Made by a program: the position numbers and the translations under genes. Positions 1-6,367 of a stretch of 10,334 nt of DNA are shown in pieces. Every line of letters begins with the position of its first letter. Within the stretch, counting starts at the first letter, position 1. The stretch is taken from NCBI GenBank assembly GCA_022842805.1, contig JALHOX010000134.1, forward strand, positions 1-10,334, given 5' to 3'. The stretch is from Phycisphaerae bacterium. GTDB taxonomy: Bacteria; Planctomycetota; Phycisphaerae; UBA1845; Fen-1342. The notes beneath the pieces were generated by a model. The model worked only from the letters and a program-made list of their open reading frames with translations, made no database searches and was not told where the DNA came from.

Positions 1-248
1 GGGTGAGGGTTCGCGGGGCGGGTTTTCGGATGCTTCGCATGAGCGGGCTCCAGTTGGCCGGGGAGTACGGCCAAACGGGAGTGCGACGATCCGGCGGCCG
101 ATACACGCCGATGCGAATCGCCCGCCCCCCAATATTTCGCCCGTCGACCCGGCTATTGTGAATCGCCGGGAACTTGGTACGATACTTAACTCGGATGTCT
201 GACTCCGCCTCCAAACGTTGGCGGATTCGTCGTCCGATAACGCCTAAT
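1..248. other. Intergenic region without a recognisable gene
   Basis: I see no coding region on either strand. Two small inverted repeats are visible. One is a tetranucleotide stem at 30-40 (ATGC, loop TTC, GCAT). The other is a perfect 7-bp stem at 54-74 (TTGGCCG, 7-nt loop, CGGCCAA). Neither is followed by a T-run, so I do not call a terminator. The right part is the leader of the tRNA gene. Confidence 0.6.
158..185 (+). promoter_or_regulatory. Candidate promoter of the tRNA-Pro gene
   Basis: TTGTGA at 158-163 and TACGAT at 180-185 are 16 bases apart. Each matches the sigma70 consensus at 4 of 6 positions, and the pair lies about 65 bases before the tRNA. An overlapping GATACT (183-188) is an alternative -10. 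This is a weak call based on spacing and position only. Confidence 0.3.
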
Positions 249-323
249 CGGGGCGTAGCTCAGCCTGGCTAGAGCGCTTGCTTCGGGAGCAAGAGGTCGC
301 TGGTTCGAATCCAGTCGCCCCGA
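249..323 (+). tRNA. tRNA-Pro (anticodon CGG)
   Basis: This is a complete 75-nt cloverleaf. The 7-bp acceptor stem pairs 249-255 (CGGGGCG) with 316-322 (CGCCCCG) without mismatch, and A323 is the discriminator base. The D arm is GCTC/GAGC. The anticodon stem CTTGC/GCAAG closes the loop TTCGGGA, with anticodon CGG at 284-286, which reads the proline codon CCG. The T arm GCTGG/CCAGT has the loop TTCGAAT. The 3' CCA is not encoded and must be added after transcription. CCG is a common codon in the GC-rich genes that follow. The gene stands alone, with no other tRNA in the window. Confidence 0.97.
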
Positions 324-516
324 TTCGCCTCACCCCACCCACGTTTTCACCGCTTAGTCGAAGTCCCCCAACAGTTCGGCGGCGCTTTGGACGCTTCCAA
401 CTAATCACGCACGATCCCTGCATCCGAGCTCGCACATCGCCTCGCCGCCACAGTCCAGTTCCGACCGCCGCGGCCCCCGCGCCTTTTCGAGACACGCGAT
501 TTTCTACCGCCACGAT

Positions 517-544
517 TTGACCTTCCGCCGCGGGGTGTTATACT
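517..544 (+). promoter_or_regulatory. Sigma70-type promoter of the regulator/export operon
   Basis: TTGACC (517-522) and TATACT (539-544) are separated by 16 bases. Each matches the sigma70 consensus at 5 of 6 positions. Transcription would start near 551, immediately before or within the palindrome at 561-582. A start there places the TTG at 563 almost at the 5' end of the message, which supports the GTG at 596 as the true start of the first gene. Confidence 0.6.
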
Positions 545-560
545 TCCGATTGAAACAGCC

Positions 561-582
561 GTTTGAACTTCTGGTTTCAAAC
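561..582. promoter_or_regulatory. Palindrome, candidate TetR-family operator
   Basis: GTTTGAA (561-567) and TTCAAAC (576-582) form a perfect 7-bp inverted repeat around an 8-base spacer. A third related half-site, TTGAAAC at 550-556, pairs with the overlapping GTTTCAA at 574-580. The cluster sits just after the -10 element and ends 13 bases before the regulator start codon. That is the usual place for an autorepressor to bind. A role as an RNA hairpin in the leader is the alternative. Binding by the adjacent regulator is inferred from position. Confidence 0.45.
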
Positions 583-588
583 AAGAGA
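583..588 (+). promoter_or_regulatory. Ribosome binding site that decides the regulator start
   Basis: AAGAGA lies 7 bases before GTG 596. No comparable site lies before the in-frame TTG at 563, so the longer N-terminus is unlikely. Confidence 0.45.
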
Positions 589-595
589 TACATCC

Positions 596-1297
596 GTGAG
601 CACCGCCAAGACCGATAAAACCAGCGACACGGGCCATCCAGCCGAGCAGGACACCCGCGTGCGGCTGCTCGAAGCTGCCGGCGAGGTCTTCGCCGAGCGC
701 GGTTTCCACGGCGTTCAGATTCGAGATATTTGCGCGCTCGCCGGGGCCAATATCGCGGCGGTGAATTACCACTTCAAGGGCAAGGAGGGGCTCTACCGTG
801 AGGTCCTTAAGTATGCCCACCACTGCGCGATGGCGGTGGACGAGCTGCAAGTCGCCATCCCCCCCGACGCTCCCGCCGAACAGAAACTTGGCGTCTTCGT
901 CCACACGTTCTTCCGCAGCATGCTCTCCGGCGGACGCCCCTCCTGGAACGGGAAGCTGCTGGCGCGGGAGATGATCGAGCCGAGCGCGGCGCTCGACGAT
1001 CTCGTCATGAGCGAGATCACGCCCAAGTTCGCCCTGCTGCGATCGATCGTCGCGGAGATGCTCGGCGTCGCGATCGAACACCCCGCCGTGCGCTGGTTCG
1101 GGGCGAGCGTCATCTCGCAGTGTCTTTTTTGGGAGCACAACAAGCCGGTGATCCAGCGGCTCTATCCCGACCTGAGCTATTCCGACGAACAGATTCGATT
1201 CATCGCCGACCATGTCGTACGCACCTGCACCTTTGCGATGCTGGGGGCCCGCGGCAAGCTCGATGAGTATGCGACCTGGCCGGAGGGAAAACGATGA
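596..1297 (+). CDS. TetR-family transcriptional regulator, CecR-like
   Basis: This is a 233-residue one-component DNA-binding repressor. The N-terminal TetR helix-turn-helix spans about residues 21-68, with the recognition-helix region NIAAVNYHFKGKEGLYREVL typical of this family. The C-terminal ligand domain contains LAREMIEPSAALDDLV and a following helix. This resembles the C-terminal domain of E. coli CecR (YbiH), where the matching stretch reads SREQLSPTAAYHLV (recalled, not aligned by program). CecR regulates an ABC exporter operon (ybhG-ybhFSR) that has a HlyD-type subunit, and this gene likewise heads an ABC export operon. The start chosen is GTG 596, with AAGAGA upstream; the in-frame TTG at 563 lies inside the candidate operator. 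The stop TGA overlaps the next gene's ATG (ATGA), so regulator and transporter are translationally coupled. It probably represses its own operon and is released by a ligand I cannot identify. Confidence 0.88.
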   Translation: MSTAKTDKTSDTGHPAEQDTRVRLLEAAGEVFAERGFHGVQIRDICALAGANIAAVNYHFKGKEGLYREVLKYAHHCAMAVDELQVAIPPDAPAEQKLGVFVHTFFRSMLSGGRPSWNGKLLAREMIEPSAALDDLVMSEITPKFALLRSIVAEMLGVAIEHPAVRWFGASVISQCLFWEHNKPVIQRLYPDLSYSDEQIRFIADHVVRTCTFAMLGARGKLDEYATWPEGKR

Positions 1298-2436
1298 ATC
1301 GCATCGCGCTCCAAATGCTGCTCGGCGATCGCGCCAAGTATCTCGGGCTGATCTTCGGCATCATGTTCGCGACGCTGCTCATTTCGCAGCAGACCTCGAT
1401 CTTCGTCGGCATTCTGGTCCGCACCGCGGGGCAGATCCTCGATGTCTACGAGGCCGACATTTGGGTCATGGACCCGCGCGTGAAATTTTTCGAGGAGATC
1501 GAGCCGTTGCCCGATACCGCCGTCTCGCGCGTCCGCGGCGTGCCGGGCGTGAAGTGGGGCGTGCCCTTCTTTCGCGGGCAGGTCGTGGCTCGGTCGACCG
1601 ACGGCATGTTGCAACAAATCATGCTGCTGGGAATCGACGACGCCACGCTCACGGGCGCGCCGCGCAAGATGATCATGGGCAACCTCGACGACTTGCGCCG
1701 GCCCGACAGCGTGATCATGGATCGCGACGGATTCAATTTCATCTGGCCCGACGAGGAAATGAAGCTCGGCAAAGTGATCGAGCTGAATGACCGCCGGGCG
1801 GAGATTGTCGGCTTCTGCGAGACGACGCCGCCGTTCGTCACTACCCCCGTGGTCTACAGCCGCTACTCCAACGCGATGAAGTATGTCCCGCCTCGCAGCA
1901 AGCAACTGTCATATGTGCTGGTGAAAGCGAGCGACGGCCAGACGCCCGAAGAGCTCTGCAAAAAGATCACGGCACAAACCGGATTCGCGGCCTACACCTG
2001 GCGACAGTGGGCCTGGAAGACGGTCGGGTACATCCTCGCCCGCACCGGCATCCCGATCAACTTCGGCATCACCATCGCGCTGGGCTTCATTGTCGGCAGC
2101 GCCATCGCCGGACAGACCTTTTATCTGTTCGTCGTTGAGAATCTGAAGCAGTATGGCGCACTCAAAGCAATCGGCGTCAGCAACGGGCGCATATTGCTGA
2201 TGGTGCTGCTGCAAGCGCTGGTCGTCGGCGTCATCGGCTACAGCCTCGGCATCGGCCTCGCCGCGATGTTCTTCGAATTCACCGGCAAAAACGTCCCGGC
2301 CCTGCGCGGATTCTTCCTGCCCTGGGAGGTCGCGGCCGGCGCGTTCGTCGCCATCATGACCATCGTGCTGCTGGTGAGCGTCTTTAGCGTGCGCAAGGTG
2401 CTCGTGGTCGATCCCGCCATCGTTTTTCGAGGATGA
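1294..2436 (+). CDS. DevC/FtsX-type ABC exporter permease
   Basis: This is a 380-residue inner-membrane subunit of a type VII (MacB/FtsX-fold) ABC transporter. It has one N-terminal membrane helix (about 16-37), a periplasmic domain (about 45-250) and three C-terminal helices (about 257-282, 300-326, 343-366). This is the 1+3 topology of MacB, LolC and DevC. The cytoplasmic stretch LKQYGALKAIGVSNGRI (285-301) is the coupling segment next to the ATPase that is conserved in this superfamily. Length and the C-terminal RKVLVVDPAIVFRG fit DevC, the permease of the cyanobacterial DevBCA exporter (about 385 residues). The gene overlaps the regulator and the ATPase by 4 bases each (ATGA at both ends). 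Such permeases work by transmitting ATPase motion to a periplasmic adaptor, not by forming a classic channel. The substrate is unknown. DevBCA exports heterocyst glycolipids in Anabaena, but that substrate cannot be transferred here. Confidence 0.9.
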   Translation: MNRIALQMLLGDRAKYLGLIFGIMFATLLISQQTSIFVGILVRTAGQILDVYEADIWVMDPRVKFFEEIEPLPDTAVSRVRGVPGVKWGVPFFRGQVVARSTDGMLQQIMLLGIDDATLTGAPRKMIMGNLDDLRRPDSVIMDRDGFNFIWPDEEMKLGKVIELNDRRAEIVGFCETTPPFVTTPVVYSRYSNAMKYVPPRSKQLSYVLVKASDGQTPEELCKKITAQTGFAAYTWRQWAWKTVGYILARTGIPINFGITIALGFIVGSAIAGQTFYLFVVENLKQYGALKAIGVSNGRILLMVLLQALVVGVIGYSLGIGLAAMFFEFTGKNVPALRGFFLPWEVAAGAFVAIMTIVLLVSVFSVRKVLVVDPAIVFRG

Positions 2437-3248
2437 CCGTGTCGCAGGCTTCGCAAACTTCACCGACCGCCGCAACGCTCGCGGCCGCGCCCGTCGCGAT
2501 CGAATGTCGCGCCATCACGAAGGAGTTCGTGAACGGCGACATGGTGACGCCGGTGCTGCACGGCGTCGATCTCGAGCTGCCCGCCGGCGAAATGGGCTTC
2601 CTCGTCGGCCCGTCGGGCTGCGGCAAAACCACGCTGATCTCGATCATCGCCGGAATCCTGACGCCGACCAGCGGCGAAGTGACGGTCTTCGGCCGCGACA
2701 TCCAGCATTTGTCGGCGGGCCAGAAGACGCGCTTTCGCCGCGAGAATGTCGGCTTCATCTTCCAGCAATACAACCTGCTGCCGGCGCTGTCGGCCGTCGA
2801 AAACGCCGCCATTCCGCTCATCGCCGCCGGCCGCCCCTATCGCGAGGCGACCGCCGCCGCCGCCGAGCTGCTCAGCCGGCTCGACATGGGCGACCACCTG
2901 AAAAAGCAGCCGCGACAGCTTTCCGGCGGACAGCAGCAACGTGTCGCCGTCGCGCGGGCGCTGGTGCACCAGCCCAAGCTCGTCGTATGCGACGAGCCGA
3001 CGGCGGCGCTCGACGCGCACACGGGCCATCGCGTGCTCGAGCTGCTGCGGGCCATCGCGATCAGCCCGGACCGCGCCGTGATCGTCGTCACCCACGACAA
3101 CCGCATCTTCGAATTCGCCGACCGCATCGCCCACATGGACGACGGACGCATCCTCGACATCGAGCGCAACGGACATCAACGAAATTCAGGCGCAAGCGCC
3201 GCGACTCAAGCCGCGACCACGCGCCACGGAGGCAGCCACCATGTTTAG
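2433..3248 (+). CDS. ABC exporter ATPase, DevA/MacB/LolD type
   Basis: This 271-residue cytoplasmic nucleotide-binding subunit is complete in every ABC motif. Walker A is GPSGCGKTT (59-67), the Q-loop is FQQYNLLPALS (110-120), the signature is LSGGQQQRVAVARAL (163-177), Walker B is LVVCDEPTAALD (183-194), and the switch histidine is in THD (H221). The FQQYNLLPALSAVENA stretch and the overall length are typical of the MacB/LolD/DevA branch. About 20 Ala/Thr/Ser-rich residues precede the domain, and a 25-residue His/Asn/Ala-rich tail ends in HHV; neither is part of the usual core. The ATG overlaps the permease stop by 4 bases, and the end overlaps the fusion-protein start by 8. It powers the permease encoded just upstream. 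Confidence 0.95.
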   Translation: MTVSQASQTSPTAATLAAAPVAIECRAITKEFVNGDMVTPVLHGVDLELPAGEMGFLVGPSGCGKTTLISIIAGILTPTSGEVTVFGRDIQHLSAGQKTRFRRENVGFIFQQYNLLPALSAVENAAIPLIAAGRPYREATAAAAELLSRLDMGDHLKKQPRQLSGGQQQRVAVARALVHQPKLVVCDEPTAALDAHTGHRVLELLRAIAISPDRAVIVVTHDNRIFEFADRIAHMDDGRILDIERNGHQRNSGASAATQAATTRHGGSHHV

Positions 3249-4386
3249 CCGAGCCACCGGCGTCGCGTTTCGTTTCGGAATCCCCTTGGTCGCGCTGGGA
3301 ATGCTCAGCTTTGCGACCATCAGCGTGGTGCGCGCCCGCACGCCGCGCCCCGAATACGACCCGCCCTACGCGCCGGCCGAAAACAAGTTCGCCCGCAGCG
3401 TGGCCGCCACCGGGATCGTCGAGCCCAGCAGCGAGAACATTCTGATCGGCTCCCAGAAATCGGGCGTCGTGCGAAAGGTCTTCGTCAAGGTCGGCGACCG
3501 CGTACCCGTCGATGCGCCGCTGTTTCAATTGGAAGACCGCGAGGCGCGTGCGGCGCTGGCTGTGCGCGAGCAGCGCCTGATCGTCGCCCGCGAACAGCTT
3601 CGCGAGCTGGAGAAGTATCCGCGCCCGGAGGAGATCCCCCCTGCCGAGGCACGACTCGCCGCCGCCCGCGCCGGCATGGCGGAGGCCGAGGCCAACCTCG
3701 GCGACCAGCGGCGACAGCTCCGCTTTTACGAAGACGCCGGCAAGGTCCGCGCCGCCACCGCCGACGAAATCGAGCGCTTCCGCTTCGCCGTGCAAATGGC
3801 CGAAGCCCGGCTAAACGAGTCGAAATCAAGGACCGCCGAGGCCGAAGCGGCGCTCGCACTGCTGAAGGCCGGCGCGTTTGAGCCGCGCGTGGCGGCCGCC
3901 CGGGCAGAGGTCATGCAGGCCGAGGCCGAAGTCGATGACGTGCGCGCCGCGCTCGACCTGTTGCAGGTGCGCGCCCCGCGCGATGGCGTAGTGCTCCAGG
4001 TCAACGTGCGGGCCGGTGAATATGCCCAGGCCGGCATGCTCGCGACTCCGCTCATGATCATGGGCCAGGTCGAGCCGCTCCATATCCGGGCCGACGTCGA
4101 TGAGACCGACGCTGTCCGCGTCCGCGCAGGCGCTCCGGCGCGGGCCTACATCCGGGGCGACGCCACGTACAACGCGCCGATCGAGTTCGTCCGCTTCGAG
4201 CCCTATGTCATCCCCAAGCGCTCCCTGACGGGCGGCGTGGGCGAGCGCGTCGATACCCGCGTCCTGCAGGTGATCTATCGCCTCGATCCCAAGCTGCTCC
4301 CGGTGTTCGTCGGCCAGCAGGTCGATGTGTACATCTCGGAGGAGCTCGACAAGCAGCCGGCCAGCGGCCCCATCACGCCGGCGTAA
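3241..4386 (+). CDS. HlyD/DevB-type periplasmic adaptor (membrane fusion protein)
   Basis: This 381-residue protein is anchored by one N-terminal membrane helix (about 12-31) and extends into the periplasm. A split biotinyl-lipoyl domain (about 67-100 and 240-262; LIGSQKSGVVRKVFVKVGD and VRAPRDGVVLQVNVRAGE) flanks a long Ala/Glu/Arg-rich coiled-coil hairpin (about 103-240). A beta-barrel and membrane-proximal region follow (about 275-370). This is the DevB/HlyD layout. The protein would bridge the DevC-like permease to an outer-membrane TolC channel, which is not encoded in this window. The start ATG lies 8 bases after a strong GGAGG (3228-3232) and inside the end of the ATPase gene (8-base overlap), so it is translated with its partners. 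The C-terminal tail, after about 366, is short and polar. Confidence 0.92.
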   Translation: MFSRATGVAFRFGIPLVALGMLSFATISVVRARTPRPEYDPPYAPAENKFARSVAATGIVEPSSENILIGSQKSGVVRKVFVKVGDRVPVDAPLFQLEDREARAALAVREQRLIVAREQLRELEKYPRPEEIPPAEARLAAARAGMAEAEANLGDQRRQLRFYEDAGKVRAATADEIERFRFAVQMAEARLNESKSRTAEAEAALALLKAGAFEPRVAAARAEVMQAEAEVDDVRAALDLLQVRAPRDGVVLQVNVRAGEYAQAGMLATPLMIMGQVEPLHIRADVDETDAVRVRAGAPARAYIRGDATYNAPIEFVRFEPYVIPKRSLTGGVGERVDTRVLQVIYRLDPKLLPVFVGQQVDVYISEELDKQPASGPITPA

Positions 4387-4608
4387 TCTGCACCACGACC
4401 TCCGACACTTCGAAGCTCCGCCGCGTCGAGCGCGCCCACCGCCGCCGACGCGACCACCTCATACCCGGAGCCGCACGCGCAAGTGGCGATTGTTCACGGT
4501 GCCGCAGCAATCCCATTCTCCCCTGCCCCCCGCCCCGCTAGACTCCCCGCCCCGGCGAGGCACGCGCCACGCCGTCCCACCCCTCACTCGGCTTCGGAGC
4601 GTCGGATC
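4387..4608. other. Intergenic gap between the export operon and the aquaporin gene
   Basis: This is a C-rich, low-complexity spacer. No T-run terminator is visible after the adaptor gene. TAGACT at 4539-4544 could serve as a -10 element for the next gene, but I find no convincing -35. The aquaporin frame stays open back to an ATG at 4483, but the residues it would add are Pro/Ala/Arg-rich and unlike any aquaporin N-terminus, so I treat this as non-coding. Confidence 0.5.
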
Positions 4609-5268
4609 ATGTTCGGCAAATTGCTGACGGAGTTCATCGGTACGTTCTTTCTTGTCCTGACGATCGGCCTGACCGTCACGACATCCAACACACTTATGGC
4701 CCCGATCGCGATCGGCGCCATTCTCATGGTCATGGTCTACATGGGAGGACACGTCAGCGGCGCGCATTACAACCCCGCCGTCACCGTCGCCGTCGCGCTC
4801 CGCGGAAAGTGCTCATGGGGCGAGGTCATCCCCTACTGGATTTCGCAGATCGCCGGCTCGCTGGCCGCCGCCTATGTCGTCCACATGTTGGTCGGTCGCC
4901 CGTTTCTGCTGAAGCCGCAGGCGGACCTCGACGTCAGTTTCGCCGTCATGGTTGAGGTCTTCTTCACCTTCGCCCTCGCGCTCGTCGTGCTCAATACCGC
5001 CACCGCCAGCCGCACCGCGAACAACTCGTTCTACGGCCTCGCCATCGGCTTCACCGTCACCGCCGCCGCCTATGCCGGCGGCGCATTCTCCGGCGGCGCG
5101 TTCAACCCCGCCGTGGGAATCGGCCCCAACGTCATCGCGTTTCTCACCAGCACGGCCTCGGAGGGCGCCGAGTCGCCGCTATCCTCGATCTGGATCTACA
5201 TCGTCGGCCCGATCGTCGGCGCCGCGGTCGCCGCTGGCGTCTTCAAGGTTCAAAATCCGGACGGCTAA
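4609..5268 (+). CDS. Aquaporin-family (MIP) channel with an altered selectivity filter
   Basis: This 219-residue, six-helix inner-membrane channel belongs to the MIP family. Both pore half-helices are present: SGAHYNPAVTVAV with the first NPA at 55-57, and SGGAFNPAVGIGPN with the second NPA at 166-168. The family's inverted repeat, with an early Glu in each half (E8 and E116), is intact. The arginine that normally follows the second NPA is V169 here. By counting from the NPA motifs, the four filter positions would be I35, A154, G163 and V169, a wide and apolar set. Plant TIP1 aquaporins also carry Val at this last site, and they pass water plus small solutes such as urea and hydrogen peroxide. 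The substrate here is therefore probably not water alone. I chose ATG 4609 because GGAG (4596-4599) lies 9 bases upstream and the protein then begins with a normal first helix. A metal-permease gene follows after 15 bases, so the two are probably co-transcribed. Confidence 0.93.
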   Translation: MFGKLLTEFIGTFFLVLTIGLTVTTSNTLMAPIAIGAILMVMVYMGGHVSGAHYNPAVTVAVALRGKCSWGEVIPYWISQIAGSLAAAYVVHMLVGRPFLLKPQADLDVSFAVMVEVFFTFALALVVLNTATASRTANNSFYGLAIGFTVTAAAYAGGAFSGGAFNPAVGIGPNVIAFLTSTASEGAESPLSSIWIYIVGPIVGAAVAAGVFKVQNPDG

Positions 5269-5283
5269 GCCGCCCGACCACTG

Positions 5284-6177
5284 ATGCACGGATTCCTCCA
5301 CGAACTCGGTAGAAGTGAGACGCTGCAGACCGCCCTGGTCTGCAGCCTGCTCGCGGGCGTCGCCAGCGGCGTCGTCGGGAGTTACGTGGTCGTCCGGCGC
5401 ATCGCCTCCATCGCCGGAAGCATCGCCCATTGCGTCCTTTGCGGCCTGGCATTCGCCGCGTATCTGGCCGTGGTTCACAAAGTGAGGATGTATCACCCGA
5501 TCCACGGGTGGGTGCCGCTCGATCCGCTGGTCGGCGCGCTCGTCGCCGCCGTGCTGGCCGCTCTGATCATCGGCTGGATCACAATTCGAGCTCGCCAGCG
5601 CGAAGACACCGTCATCAACGCGGTCTGGGCGATCGGGGTGGCCATCGGATTGTTTTTCATCGATCGCACGCCCGGCTTCCGCGGCGATCTGATGACCTAC
5701 CTTTTCGGCAACACGCTGCTCAGCACCAGCAACGACGCCTGGATGTTGTTGGCACTCGATGTCCTCGTCCTCTGCGTCGCGTTGCTCGGCTACCCCAGGC
5801 TGCTGGCGGTCTGTTTCGACGAGGAATTCGCCCGGCTGCGGGGCATCAACGTCGAGTTTTGGTACATGCTGCTGCTCTGCCTGACGGCGGTCACCGTTGT
5901 ACTGCTGATGACCATCGCCGGCATGGTGCTCGTGATCGCGCTGCTCACCCTGCCGGTCGCGATCGCGGCCAACTTCGCGAAGTCGCTGTGGCAACTCATG
6001 CTCGGGTCGGTCGCACTCTCCGCCATCATCACGACCGCTGGTCTCTGGATCAGTTACGACTACAGCGCCCCCACCGGCGCAACGACCATTCTCATCGCCG
6101 GGGCCGGCTATCTCGCATCCATGCTCATCGTCCGCTTCGCACGCCGCTCCGCAAAGACCGCAGTCGCGTCGGCCTAA
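5284..6177 (+). CDS. ABC-3 family metal transporter permease (ZnuB/MntB-like), orphan
   Basis: This 297-residue polytopic inner-membrane protein has about eight hydrophobic stretches, as expected for ABC-3 permeases that import zinc, manganese or iron with a ZnuC-type ATPase and a ZnuA-type binding protein. Family landmarks are VVVRRIASIAGSIAHCVLCG (35-54), which corresponds to the conserved Ser/Gly-x-x-x-His region after the first helices, and GMVLVIALLTLPVAIAANFA (213-232), which matches the conserved Leu-Pro-Ala-rich segment near the coupling helix. A loop with three histidines, HKVRMYHPIHGW (65-76), interrupts the region between helices 2 and 3 and might contact metal; that is speculation. 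No ATPase or binding-protein gene is adjacent. The only ATPase in the window belongs to the export operon and is of the wrong family. Partners must be encoded elsewhere. The start ATG 5284 follows the aquaporin stop by 15 bases without a clear Shine-Dalgarno. Confidence 0.88.
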   Translation: MHGFLHELGRSETLQTALVCSLLAGVASGVVGSYVVVRRIASIAGSIAHCVLCGLAFAAYLAVVHKVRMYHPIHGWVPLDPLVGALVAAVLAALIIGWITIRARQREDTVINAVWAIGVAIGLFFIDRTPGFRGDLMTYLFGNTLLSTSNDAWMLLALDVLVLCVALLGYPRLLAVCFDEEFARLRGINVEFWYMLLLCLTAVTVVLLMTIAGMVLVIALLTLPVAIAANFAKSLWQLMLGSVALSAIITTAGLWISYDYSAPTGATTILIAGAGYLASMLIVRFARRSAKTAVASA

Positions 6178-6277
6178 GGTCCGCGAACTGCCGCGCTTCG
6201 CCACCTCAATCGATCAATCTGCAGTGCACATCACGGATCGCCGCAAATTCCCTGTCCAAACTCCCGTTACGCCTGCC

Positions 6278-6283
6278 TATAAT
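6278..6283 (+). promoter_or_regulatory. Candidate -10 element before the giant lipoprotein gene
   Basis: A perfect TATAAT lies 84 bases before the ATG at 6368, in an otherwise GC-rich spacer. No good -35 is found at 16-18 bases upstream (the sequence there is close to TCCAAA), so an extended or activator-dependent promoter is possible. Transcription would start near 6290 and give a leader of about 78 bases that contains the hairpin at 6306-6323. Confidence 0.4.
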
Positions 6284-6305
6284 GCGTTCCTCGCCCGGTA
6301 GTAGT

Positions 6306-6323
6306 CGACGCCGCTCGGCGTCG
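6306..6323 (+). other. Perfect hairpin in the predicted 5' leader
   Basis: CGACGCC (6306-6312), loop GCTC, GGCGTCG (6317-6323) form a 7-bp GC-rich stem with a tetraloop. No T-run follows, so it is not a standard intrinsic terminator of the upstream permease gene. It lies between the candidate -10 and the start codon and could stabilise or regulate the message. Confidence 0.4.
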
Positions 6324-6367
6324 CCCGGCGACCAAGCCTCCGTCTCATCGCCATCGGATTCCCCGCC

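Noticed and set aside
54..74. Hairpin TTGGCCG/CGGCCAA as a transcription terminator of an upstream gene
   Set aside because: No T-run follows, and no gene end is visible before it within the window.
563..595. Upstream TTG start for the TetR-family gene
   Set aside because: It would lie within about 12 bases of the predicted transcription start and inside the palindrome. GTG 596 has a ribosome binding site and gives a normal N-terminus.
401..1213. Minus-strand frame of 270 codons over the regulator gene
   Set aside because: It is an antisense shadow in GC-rich DNA with no recognisable domain, whereas the + strand encodes a clear TetR-family protein.
2504..3445. Overlapping + strand frame of 313 codons across the ATPase and adaptor genes
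   Set aside because: It is an Arg/Pro-rich out-of-frame translation without motifs, and it conflicts with the complete ABC ATPase and adaptor frames.
4483..4608. N-terminal extension of the aquaporin from ATG 4483
   Set aside because: The added 42 residues are Pro/Ala/Arg-rich with no hydrophobic or signal character. ATG 4609 has GGAG upstream and begins at the family's first helix.
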